From: Lachnospiraceae bacterium
Lineage (GTDB): Bacteria; Bacillota; Clostridia; Lachnospirales; Lachnospiraceae
Direction: 5' to 3'
DNA: 64,000 nt
NCBI GenBank assembly: GCA_011959105.1
Contig: BLLU01000133.1
Location: 27,162-91,161 of the forward strand
The translations under genes were made by a program, and so were the position numbers. Every line of letters begins with the position of its first letter. The first letter of the stretch is position 1. Positions 8,882-16,736 of the stretch are shown one piece after another. The notes beneath the pieces are model-generated. The model saw only the letters and a program-made list of their open reading frames with translations, was not told where the DNA came from and did no database searches.

Positions 8882-10759
8882 GTGAAATGGAAGGATAAGA
8901 CAGCCCGGAATAGATGGCAGTTGGCAGTGCTGGCGCTGGTGCTGCTGGTACAGTGTTTTTATATCGGGCAAAAGCAGGGCTATCACATGGATGAACTGCT
9001 CACCTATGAACTGGGAAACGCGGAGTACAATCCCTGGATTGTACCCACCCAGCCGGTGGGGCGTCTGGCGAAATTCATGCAGCAGGAGATCTATGGGGAC
9101 AGTCTGGGGGAAACTCTGGGGAATCTGAAGGACACGGTGGCGGATGTGCTGCAAAACCGTGGGAACAGCAAGCTGCTCAGTTATCAGGCCGATGTGTATG
9201 AGGAGCCGGTGTGGATTACCCGGAAGCAGTTCCATGAATATATAACGGTGGGGGAGCGGGACGGCTTTAACTATCTGTCGGTGTATTTCAATGTGAAGGA
9301 CGACAACCATCCCCCTCTGTATTTCATGCTGGTCCATACCATGTCCTCCCTGTTTCGGGACAGAATTTCTCCCTGGATGGGCTGCATTTTTAATCTGGGG
9401 GCGGTGCTGGGCTGCTGTGTCCTTATGTTTGCTCTGGGCCGGCTTCTGGCCCGGCATGGATTTATGGACGAAAAGGCCGGAGAGTGCTGGGGGCTTTGGG
9501 CCGCGCTGCTGTACGGCTGCTCTTCCGGGGCCATTGCCACCGCCCTGTTCGTCCGCATGTACGGCGTGATGACCCTTCTGTGCGTGCTGTCCCTGTATCT
9601 GCATCTGCAAAAATGGCTGGGAAACCGGGACGGGACTTTTACGAAAAAGAACAAGCTGTTGATCCTGGTGACGGCGCTGGGATTCTGGACCCAATATTTC
9701 TTCCTTTTCTATTGTATACTGCTGGCGCTGGTGACGGTGGCTGCCCTGTATCGGGAGGGGCGGAGGAAGGAAGCCTTCTGTTATATCCGAAGTATGGTGA
9801 TTGCGGCCGTGGTGGGGGTGGGACTATATCCCTTTGGGGTAAAGCACATCCTCACCAGCGGCAGGGGAGTGGAAGCCATCGGCAATCTGCTGGGGGGGCT
9901 GGCCGGATACGGAGAGAGGCTGCTCTCCTTCGGAGGTATCCTGTTAGAGCGGACCTTTGGACGGCGGTCTCTGGGCCTGGCCGTGTTGGTGCTGCTTTTG
10001 ACTGCTCTGGGAATTGCGGTTCTCAGGTCCGGGGCGAAGAACGGCCGGGAGGTAATTGCTCCCCGGGACAGAGGGACGGCAAAGCCCAATGGAACGGATA
10101 ATAAAAGCCGGAGAAATCTTTGGTGGATATGGGTTCTGCCCCCGGCGGGATATTTCCTGCTGGCTGCCAAAATGTCCCCCTATATGGTGGATCGTTATAT
10201 TATGCCGGTATTTCCCTTTGCCGCCATGGCTGTGGCAGGGCTTTTGACAGCCCTGTACTTCCGCCTGAACCCTCCGGGGCGGAAGTCCCTGATAGGGGTG
10301 GTACTGCTGCTGGTCTGTGCCGATTTTCTCACCTATGATGGGGAATATCTTTACAAAGGCTATGATACGCAGCTGGAGACGGCGGAGCAATATGGGGATC
10401 TTCCCTGCATCTGTGTCTATGAGGGATACGGTTTCTATGACAATTTGCTGGAATTTCAGACCTATGACCGCACTTTGCTGGTCAAGCCCTCGGAACTGGC
10501 AGGCCGGCAGGATCTGTCCGAACTGCAGGAAGTGGTGGTACTGTATAAAAGCAGTGTAAGCGCCGAGGACCGGGAGGAGATCCGGCAGATACTGCGGGAT
10601 TGCGGCCTGGAGCCCCGGAGCACTCTGAATCAGGACAGCGTTTACGGGGACGTGCTTATACATTATGTAAAGGGATTTTCCGCGGGAGTGTTTCAGACCG
10701 GGGCCTTTGCTGAAAAGGTTGACAGATTTCCGCAGATAGTAGATAATCAAGTAAGATAA
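8882..10759 (+). CDS. Multi-pass membrane protein resembling GT39/PMT-type GT-C glycosyltransferases
   Basis: This 625-residue protein starts at a GTG with GGGAG six bases upstream. After TM1 it has GYHMDELLTYELGNAEYNPW; the H-x-DE pattern is typical of the first extracytoplasmic loop of PMT_2/ArnT-like GT-C enzymes. Further on, KDDNHPPLYFMLVHTMSS gives the HPPLYF motif also common in that superfamily. About ten hydrophobic segments follow, then a soluble C-terminal domain of about 130 residues. The likely role is transfer of a sugar from a polyprenyl-phosphate donor to a glycan or protein outside the membrane. A G7 tract is present at 9892-9898 with the frame intact. The stop overlaps the next gene's possible first ATG. 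Confidence 0.75.
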   Translation: MKWKDKTARNRWQLAVLALVLLVQCFYIGQKQGYHMDELLTYELGNAEYNPWIVPTQPVGRLAKFMQQEIYGDSLGETLGNLKDTVADVLQNRGNSKLLSYQADVYEEPVWITRKQFHEYITVGERDGFNYLSVYFNVKDDNHPPLYFMLVHTMSSLFRDRISPWMGCIFNLGAVLGCCVLMFALGRLLARHGFMDEKAGECWGLWAALLYGCSSGAIATALFVRMYGVMTLLCVLSLYLHLQKWLGNRDGTFTKKNKLLILVTALGFWTQYFFLFYCILLALVTVAALYREGRRKEAFCYIRSMVIAAVVGVGLYPFGVKHILTSGRGVEAIGNLLGGLAGYGERLLSFGGILLERTFGRRSLGLAVLVLLLTALGIAVLRSGAKNGREVIAPRDRGTAKPNGTDNKSRRNLWWIWVLPPAGYFLLAAKMSPYMVDRYIMPVFPFAAMAVAGLLTALYFRLNPPGRKSLIGVVLLLVCADFLTYDGEYLYKGYDTQLETAEQYGDLPCICVYEGYGFYDNLLEFQTYDRTLLVKPSELAGRQDLSELQEVVVLYKSSVSAEDREEIRQILRDCGLEPRSTLNQDSVYGDVLIHYVKGFSAGVFQTGAFAEKVDRFPQIVDNQVR

Positions 10760-10782
10760 TGGAAAGAGGAACGGTGTGGCCC

Positions 10783-11742
10783 ATGGACAAAATCGCGGTA
10801 CTGATACCATGCTATAACGAAGAGAAAACCATAGAAAAAGTAGTCTCTGACGTGCGGGCGGCCCTGCCGGAGGCGGCAGTCTATGTTTATGACAATAACT
10901 CTACTGATCGGACTGCCGAACTGGCCCGGAGTGCCGGCGCGATTATACGCCGGGAGTATGCCCAGGGGAAGGGAAATGTTATCCGGCGTATGTTTCGGGA
11001 GATTGACGCCCAGTGTTATCTGATGGTGGACGGCGATGACACCTATCCGCTGGAATGCGCCAGAGAGATGGTGGACCGGGTGCTGGAGCGGCATGCGGAT
11101 ATGGTGGTGGGAGACCGTCTTTCCTCTACCTACTTTACGGAAAACAAGCGTCCTTTCCACAACTTTGGCAACAGCCTTATGCGAACCTGCATCAACAGTC
11201 TGTTTCGGGCGGACATCAAGGACATCATGACGGGCTACAGGGCTTTCTCTTACGAGTTTGTGAAGACTTTCCCGGTTTTTTCCAAGGGTTTTGAGATTGA
11301 GACGGAGATGACCATCCATGCCGTCAACTATAATATGCAGGTGGAAAACGTGGTGGTGGAATACAGAGACCGGCCCGAGGGCAGCGTCTCCAAACTCAAC
11401 ACCTTCCGGGACGGCATGCGGGTGATTCGAAAGATGATGCAGCTGTACAAAAACTATAAGCCCCTGAAGTGTTTTGGTATGATCGCCCTGCTCTTTGTGG
11501 CTGCGGCCGTCATCCTGTTTGCGCCCATTTTTCTGGAATTTCTGGAGACCGGGCTGGTGCCCCGTTTCCCTACGCTGATTGTATGCGGCTTTCTGGTTAT
11601 GGCCGCGATTCAGGCCTTTTTCTCGGGGATGGTGCTGGACGTGCAGGTCGCCAAGGACCGCCGGGATTTCGAATACCGCCTGAACAAGATTTATTCCGAG
11701 AGACAGTTAAAGCTGGGAGGGCAATTCCGGGGCAGTCAGTAA
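10783..11742 (+). CDS. Polyprenyl-phosphate glycosyltransferase-like GT2 (DPM1/GtrB type)
   Basis: This protein of 319 residues has a cytoplasmic GT-A domain: KIAVLIPCYNEEKTIEKVV at the N terminus, YDNNSTDRT (nucleotide-binding aspartate) and MVDGDDTYP (metal-binding DxD). GYRAFSYEFVK is typical of DPM1/GtrB-like enzymes. Two hydrophobic segments near residues 235-290 anchor it to the membrane. Such enzymes load a hexose onto undecaprenyl phosphate, the donor that the neighbouring GT-C proteins would use. The ATG at 10783 is preferred because the conserved fold starts at once and AGAGGAA lies upstream. An in-frame ATG at 10759 overlaps the previous stop (TAATG) and is the alternative. Confidence 0.82.
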   Translation: MDKIAVLIPCYNEEKTIEKVVSDVRAALPEAAVYVYDNNSTDRTAELARSAGAIIRREYAQGKGNVIRRMFREIDAQCYLMVDGDDTYPLECAREMVDRVLERHADMVVGDRLSSTYFTENKRPFHNFGNSLMRTCINSLFRADIKDIMTGYRAFSYEFVKTFPVFSKGFEIETEMTIHAVNYNMQVENVVVEYRDRPEGSVSKLNTFRDGMRVIRKMMQLYKNYKPLKCFGMIALLFVAAAVILFAPIFLEFLETGLVPRFPTLIVCGFLVMAAIQAFFSGMVLDVQVAKDRRDFEYRLNKIYSERQLKLGGQFRGSQ

Positions 11743-11786
11743 CAGGGACCGATGGCTTTAGGGAAAGGAACCATGGAGGGCCGTGG

Positions 11787-13550
11787 ATGAAAAAATGGCA
11801 AATAGGGGGATGTCTGGCAGTTTTTCTGCTGCTGGTCATGGCAGCGGCGGGCAAAGCGGCCGCCCCCGTATACTACCTCAATGATGATGTGGCCATGCGA
11901 AGCATCCTGTCGGGAGCCTACACGGGAACCCCGGACGGACATGCGGTGTACATGGGATATCCGTTGTCGGCGCTGTTGTCAGCCCTGTATGGCCTGACGG
12001 AGAAACTGGGCCTGTTTATTCCCTGGTTTGATTTATTTCTGGCGGGCTGTATCCTGTTGGCGGGAGTCGGGATTCTGGGAGGCTGTTATAAGACGGGGGA
12101 AAAGCCGTGGATGCGTGTGATACTGGCACTGCTGGGTCTGGCGGTTATTGCCGGGCTGCTGCTGCCCCATTACCTCTATATGCACTATACCATAGTGGCC
12201 GCCATATTGGCCGGGGGCGCTTTGCTCATATGGGAGACGGAAAAAGGCCGGGCGCTGCCCGTCTGTCTGCTGGGCCTCTGCTATCTGGTGAGGAGCCAGG
12301 TATTCTTTCTGGCAATGCCCTTTTTGGGAGTGGCGGTACTGGACGGATTGTTGGAAGCCATGAGGCGGCGGAGAAGGGAAAGGCAGACAGAGGGCGATTC
12401 CCCGGGACTCATGGCATGGGCCTGCGTCCGGCTTAGAAAAGAAGCCCTGTCCCTGCTGGGGCTGGGGATTTTGATCCTGGCTTTCTGGGGGATTCACCGA
12501 ATGGGCTATGGCAGCCGGGACTGGCAGGCTTATCTGGAATATAACGACAGCCGCACGAAACTGTATGATTATACGGACTTTTTGTCTACGGACTGGTATC
12601 AGGAACGCTATGAACTGCTGGGCCTTACCCGGGAACAGTACCAGGTGCTGACCCATTATGATACCCTGCTGGATCAGGAGATAGACGCCCGGGTTCTGGA
12701 TCGAACGGTAAGGCGGATCAAGGACTTGCGGGGGGATGTGGTCACGGACGAATATCTCAGGCAGTGTGTGGAGGCCTATCTCCGGCATCTCCGATATGAC
12801 GGCAGGCCCTACAGCCTGGTCTGGGCGGGATGCTGCGGTGTATTGCTGCTTCTGCTGGCCGTGGGGAAGAGATGGGACAGGCTGCTGCTGCTGGGGGCGC
12901 TGGCCGGGGGGCGCAGTATGATCTGGGTCTACCTGATTGCCCGGGGGAGATTCCCGGAGCGGGTCTGGGTCTCCCTCTATCTCCTGGAAATCTGTCTGCT
13001 TCTGGGTATGCTTTTTCGGGAGTGGATTGGAAGCCGGGAATCCGTACCGGGCGGTATAAGGCGTTTTCTGCCGGCGGCCACGGCAGTTCTGGTGCTGGCG
13101 CTTCTCTGGGGTGCTGCGGCGATACAGCTGCCCCAAACGCTCCAAATGGCGGAGACGCAGCGGGAGAAGCAGGAGCAGTGGAATACTTTGGCACAGGCCC
13201 TGGAGGGACAGGAGGATCTGCTGTACTTGATGGATGTGTTCTCGGCAGTGGCCTACGCCGGAGAGTTGTACGGACGGGACCCGGAGCAGATTATGCTGCT
13301 GGGAGGCTGGCTGACCGGGAGCCCTCTGGCTCTGCAGCGCCTGGAGAAATATGGCGCCCCGGATGCGGCCCTGGCCCTGGGACATGGGCAGGTGTGCCTG
13401 GTGGCCGCCGGGGATCGCGACATGTCCTGGCTGGAGGCGTATCTGTGCCATCGGCTGGGGGAAGTGAGACTGGGGGTACAGGAAACCATCGCCTGCGGAA
13501 GCGGGACCGAATTCGTAGTCTATAAGTTGGAGACTGCGCGCGCGCAGTGA
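11787..13550 (+). CDS. Multi-pass membrane protein, GT-C-like, function unknown
   Basis: This 587-residue protein begins MKKWQIGGCLAVFLLL. After TM1 it has YYLNDDVAMRSILSGAYTG, an NDD motif in the first extracytoplasmic loop, followed by a DGHAVYMGYPL segment. This pattern recurs in uncharacterised clostridial glycan-locus membrane proteins. A long extracytoplasmic region at about 230-340 precedes further TM segments and a soluble C-terminal part. The ATG at 11787 has GGAGGG six bases upstream; the open frame further upstream overlaps the GT2 gene and is not credible protein. The stop overlaps a GTG of the next, broken gene. Function is inferred from context only. Confidence 0.7.
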   Translation: MKKWQIGGCLAVFLLLVMAAAGKAAAPVYYLNDDVAMRSILSGAYTGTPDGHAVYMGYPLSALLSALYGLTEKLGLFIPWFDLFLAGCILLAGVGILGGCYKTGEKPWMRVILALLGLAVIAGLLLPHYLYMHYTIVAAILAGGALLIWETEKGRALPVCLLGLCYLVRSQVFFLAMPFLGVAVLDGLLEAMRRRRRERQTEGDSPGLMAWACVRLRKEALSLLGLGILILAFWGIHRMGYGSRDWQAYLEYNDSRTKLYDYTDFLSTDWYQERYELLGLTREQYQVLTHYDTLLDQEIDARVLDRTVRRIKDLRGDVVTDEYLRQCVEAYLRHLRYDGRPYSLVWAGCCGVLLLLLAVGKRWDRLLLLGALAGGRSMIWVYLIARGRFPERVWVSLYLLEICLLLGMLFREWIGSRESVPGGIRRFLPAATAVLVLALLWGAAAIQLPQTLQMAETQREKQEQWNTLAQALEGQEDLLYLMDVFSAVAYAGELYGRDPEQIMLLGGWLTGSPLALQRLEKYGAPDAALALGHGQVCLVAAGDRDMSWLEAYLCHRLGEVRLGVQETIACGSGTEFVVYKLETARAQ

Positions 13551-13733
13551 CACAGGTGCGGAGAAGTCTGGAGGTTGTGTGTGAACTTATGAAAAAAATG
13601 CCGGAAACAGTAGAAAAAGTATGCGTCAAGGCGGTACATGGGATGGTGCTGCTGATCAGCCTGATATTGGGGTACTGGGCTGTCCGTTATACCCATGGCT
13701 ATCCATCCAATCTCAGCGAGGACAGCATCCTGA

Positions 13734-15167
13734 TTGAGCCGGATTCCCCGGGCAGGAATCTGCTGGTATTTGGGGGGGGTGACAGTGGGGGCCTGGCTGC
13801 TGCGGCGGGCGGTGCTGCGGGGAGAGGAAGCCCTGTGGAAAAAAAGGGTGCGCCGAATCGCCATAGCCGTCACCCTGGGGATGGGCCTGCTCCTGACCCT
13901 GTGGGTGTCCGTCTGCCATATCACACCGGTATGGGACCAGATGCAGGTATATCTGGATGCCATGGATTTCAAGGCGGGAAATTTCCGGGATATGACGGGC
14001 TATATCTATATGTGCCCCCATCAGTACGGACTCACTTTCCTGTATGAGATATTTTTGGCCTTCGGCGGGGGCTACAGGCTGCTGCAGTATATCAATGTGC
14101 TGATGGTTATGTGTACCGTATGGAGTTCCTATGCCCTGGTGGAGGAACTGTTTGGGGATGCCAGGGCTTCCCTGTATGTGATCATCGGCGATCTGCTGTT
14201 TTTTCCTCTGTGGTTATATACCAATTATGTATATGGGGAACTGCTTTCCATTGGCTTCAGCATGTTGGGAATCTGGCTGTTGGTGCGGGGATGCCGCAGA
14301 AAGAAAAACATCTGTGTGCTTTTGTCTCTGCTGACCCTGAGCGTGGCGGTGCTGGCCAGAAGTAATGTGCTGGTGGTATTGATCGCGGTGTGTATCGCCA
14401 TGTTGATTTACAGCCTGCGGCAGCGAAGCCTACGGCTGCTGGCGGTGGCCGCGCTGACCATTCTGGTGCCTCTGGGAGCCATAGGCGCCATGCGCCTGAG
14501 TTATGAACTGCGCTCCGGCATCCAGATCCAGGGGGGAATTCCTTCCAGCATGTATGTAGCCATGGGCATGCAGCGGTCCACCGGGGGAGCCGGTGTGTAC
14601 AACGGGTACAACAATTCCGTGTTCCGGGGGGAGGCGGGCAGTGATGAGGAGAAAGCCAATCAGATCGCCCTGTCCTATATCCGGGAACGGCTGGGGGAAT
14701 TCCGTGAGGACCCGGCCATGGCCAGGGACTTCTATAAAGAGAAGATCCAGGAACAATGGAATGAACCCACCTTTTGCAGTCTGGTGATGACTGCCACTTT
14801 TGAACAGCCCCCCACGGGGATGGTGGAGAAACTGTACTATGGCGAATGGCAGCAGAATTACCGGGACTACACCAATCGGTATCTGACCGTGCTGTATCTG
14901 GGCGTGATTCTGTATTGTGTCATAGGGCTGGTGCAAAAGAGAGACATTCTGCAGTGTCTGCTGCTGATCGGGGTGATCGGCGGCTTTCTGTTCAGCATTC
15001 TGTGGGAGGCAAAGTCCAGATATGTGCTGCCCTATATCGTGTTGTTGATCCCTTATATGGCGCTGGGGCTCTCAGCCCTTCAGGCCGGCCTGGGCAGCGC
15101 CTTGGGACGGCTTGGGAAAACCCTGGGAAAGAGAGGGGATTCCCGAAATGAGACGGGAGAAAATTGA
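13734..15167 (+). CDS. C-terminal major part of the frameshifted membrane protein as it stands in this sequence
   Basis: This is the 477-codon open frame downstream of the frameshift. It can only be translated as it stands from a non-ATG start (TTG 13734, or GTG near 13779 with the G run as a pseudo ribosome site). Its residues match the minus-strand protein at 21247-22827 in several places: SSMYVAMGMQ against LSYIAMGMQ, VYNGYN against WYNGFN, and GGFLFSILWEAKSRYVLPY against GGFLFHMVWEANSRYIFPY. About ten TM segments and no recognised catalytic domain. The two proteins are paralogues of unknown, probably glycosyltransferase, function. Confidence 0.6.
   Translation: MSRIPRAGICWYLGGVTVGAWLLRRAVLRGEEALWKKRVRRIAIAVTLGMGLLLTLWVSVCHITPVWDQMQVYLDAMDFKAGNFRDMTGYIYMCPHQYGLTFLYEIFLAFGGGYRLLQYINVLMVMCTVWSSYALVEELFGDARASLYVIIGDLLFFPLWLYTNYVYGELLSIGFSMLGIWLLVRGCRRKKNICVLLSLLTLSVAVLARSNVLVVLIAVCIAMLIYSLRQRSLRLLAVAALTILVPLGAIGAMRLSYELRSGIQIQGGIPSSMYVAMGMQRSTGGAGVYNGYNNSVFRGEAGSDEEKANQIALSYIRERLGEFREDPAMARDFYKEKIQEQWNEPTFCSLVMTATFEQPPTGMVEKLYYGEWQQNYRDYTNRYLTVLYLGVILYCVIGLVQKRDILQCLLLIGVIGGFLFSILWEAKSRYVLPYIVLLIPYMALGLSALQAGLGSALGRLGKTLGKRGDSRNETGEN
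13772..13779 (+). repeat. G8 homopolymer, candidate contingency tract
   Basis: Eight consecutive G between TTT and T. Loss of one G (or gain of two) would restore one reading frame across the gene; the current length is out of frame. Confidence 0.8.
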
Positions 15168-15169
15168 CT

Positions 15170-15742
15170 ATGAAAGATTACGGGGATCCGTCCATGTCCA
15201 TTTACCTTCGGCCCATGACCGGGGAGGACACGGACCTGATTGTATCCTGGCGTAACCAGGAGGCAGTGCGCAGGAATTTTATTTATCAGGAATTATTCAC
15301 CCCGGAGAGCCATCGTCAGTGGATCCGCGACATGGTGGAAACCGGCAGGGTGGTGCAGATGATGATCTGCGAGACGGTGTGCGGCAGGCCGGTGGGGTCC
15401 GTCTATCTGCGGGATATTGACCGGCGGCATAGCAAGGCGGAGTACGGCATTTTCATCGGGGGCGAGGGAGCCAGGGGAAAGGGCTACGGAACCATGGCCG
15501 CCCGGCTGATGATTCGGTATGCTTTCCGGGAGATGGGACTGCACAGGCTGTTCCTGCGGGTCTTTGCAGACAATGCTCGGGCCATCCGCAGCTATGAAAA
15601 AGCAGGCTTTGAGAGAGAAGCATATCTGCGGGAGGATGTCTGTATTGAGGGGCAGTACAGGGACATGGTGCTGATGGGGATTCTCAACCCCGGGAATCCG
15701 GGAGAGCGGATCCATGATATGCCGGAAAAGAAGGAATCATAA
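15170..15742 (+). CDS. GNAT-family N-acetyltransferase (RimJ/RimL or PseH-like)
   Basis: This 190-residue cytoplasmic protein has a single GNAT fold. It has IVSWRNQEAVRRNF near the N terminus, GGEGARGKGYGTMAARLM as the acetyl-CoA pyrophosphate loop (R/Q-x-x-G-x-G/A), and NARAIRSYEKAGF in the last beta-alpha unit. It is close in style to sugar N-acetyltransferases that act on UDP-amino-sugars, such as PseH. A second protein of this kind (31894-32445) is placed with pseI and pseG and is the better PseH candidate, so this one may acylate a different sugar of the glycan. The start lies just past the previous stop, with GGGAGA upstream; ATG 15194 is an alternative. Confidence 0.8.
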   Translation: MKDYGDPSMSIYLRPMTGEDTDLIVSWRNQEAVRRNFIYQELFTPESHRQWIRDMVETGRVVQMMICETVCGRPVGSVYLRDIDRRHSKAEYGIFIGGEGARGKGYGTMAARLMIRYAFREMGLHRLFLRVFADNARAIRSYEKAGFEREAYLREDVCIEGQYRDMVLMGILNPGNPGERIHDMPEKKES

Positions 15743-15763
15743 AAAGATATGGGTGGCGGAAGA

Positions 15764-16726
15764 ATGAGAGTAAGTTTTGTAATCCCCTGTTATCGCTCGG
15801 AGCGCACGCTGGGGAATGTGGTAATGGAAATCCAGGAGACAATGGCAGGGCTGAACGGATATGACTATGAGATCATCCTGGTCAACGACTGCTCGCCGGA
15901 CGATACCTGGGGAGTGATTCGCAGGCTCTGTGAGGGAGACAGCCGGATCCGGGGGGTTAATTTTTCCCGGAATTTCGGTCAGCATGCGGCACTGATGGCC
16001 GGGCTGAGGCAGTCCGTGGGGGACTATGTGGTATGTCTGGACGATGACGGACAGACCCCGGCGGACGAAGTGGGCAGGCTGCTGGGAAAACTGGAAGAGG
16101 GCTATGACGCGGTTTATGCCAGTTATGCCCACAAACAGCACTCCCTGTTCCGCAACCTGGGCAGCAAGGTAAATGAGATCATGACCCGCATCCTGCTGGA
16201 TAAACCCAGGGAACTGTATATATCCAGCTATTTCGCCGTGCGCAGGTTCGTGGTGGAGGATATGATCCGCTACGAGAATTCCTATCCCTATGTCATCGGC
16301 CTGGTACTGCGGGCCACCAAAAACATTGCCAATGTGGAGGTGAATCACCGGGAGCGGCAGGAGGGCGGTTCCGGGTATACCATCAAGAAGCTGCTGGGTC
16401 TGTGGTTCAACGGTTTTACCGCGTTTTCCGTGAAACCTCTGCGTATAGCCACCTGTGTGGGCTGCCTGAGCGCGGCAGTGGGCTTTCTGTACGGGCTCTA
16501 TACCATCGTCAAGCGCCTGCTGAACCCCCAGGTGCCCATGGGTTTCAGTTCCACCATGGCAGCCATTGTGTTTTTCGGGGGCATGATCATGATTATGCTG
16601 GGATTGATCGGGGAATATATCGGCCGGATCTATATCAGCCTGAACAATTCGCCCCAGTATGTGGTGCGGGAACGCGTCAACGGGGAGGAGCCCGCCGGGA
16701 CGCAGGCACTCCCGGAGAATGAGTGA
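15764..16726 (+). CDS. GtrB/ArnC-like polyprenyl-phosphate glycosyltransferase
   Basis: This protein of 320 residues is a GT2 enzyme with two C-terminal TM helices. MRVSFVIPCYRSERTLGNVV opens the GT-A fold. NDCSPDDTW and CLDDDGQTPADE are the nucleotide and metal sites, and NFSRNFGQHAALMAGL is the hallmark of the GtrB/ArnC/DPM1 group. TM helices at about 235-300 end in GLIGEYIGRIY. It should transfer a sugar from UDP or GDP to undecaprenyl phosphate on the inner face, feeding extracytoplasmic GT-C enzymes. ATG 15764 places the fold at residue 1 and has GGTGG upstream; ATG 15749 adds five residues. Confidence 0.85.
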   Translation: MRVSFVIPCYRSERTLGNVVMEIQETMAGLNGYDYEIILVNDCSPDDTWGVIRRLCEGDSRIRGVNFSRNFGQHAALMAGLRQSVGDYVVCLDDDGQTPADEVGRLLGKLEEGYDAVYASYAHKQHSLFRNLGSKVNEIMTRILLDKPRELYISSYFAVRRFVVEDMIRYENSYPYVIGLVLRATKNIANVEVNHRERQEGGSGYTIKKLLGLWFNGFTAFSVKPLRIATCVGCLSAAVGFLYGLYTIVKRLLNPQVPMGFSSTMAAIVFFGGMIMIMLGLIGEYIGRIYISLNNSPQYVVRERVNGEEPAGTQALPENE

Positions 16727-16736
16727 GAGGAAGCAG

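Larger units (their letters stand above)
13589..15167 (+). pseudogene. GT-C-like membrane protein gene split by a frameshift at a G8 tract (possibly phase-variable)
   Basis: The first frame (from ATG 13589, or a GTG at 13547 overlapping the previous stop) codes for MKKMPETVEKVC, a TM segment, then an outer loop ending NLLVFGG. At the run of eight G (13772-13779) the credible protein moves to the next frame, which continues VTVGAWLLRRAVLRGE and stays open to 15167. With seven G the two parts join as VFGGVTVGAW inside the second TM segment, giving about 525 residues. The paralogue at 21247-22827 has 526 residues and the same N-terminal layout, so the break is real relative to an intact ancestor. 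Slipped-strand switching, true decay or a sequencing error are the options. Confidence 0.75.
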
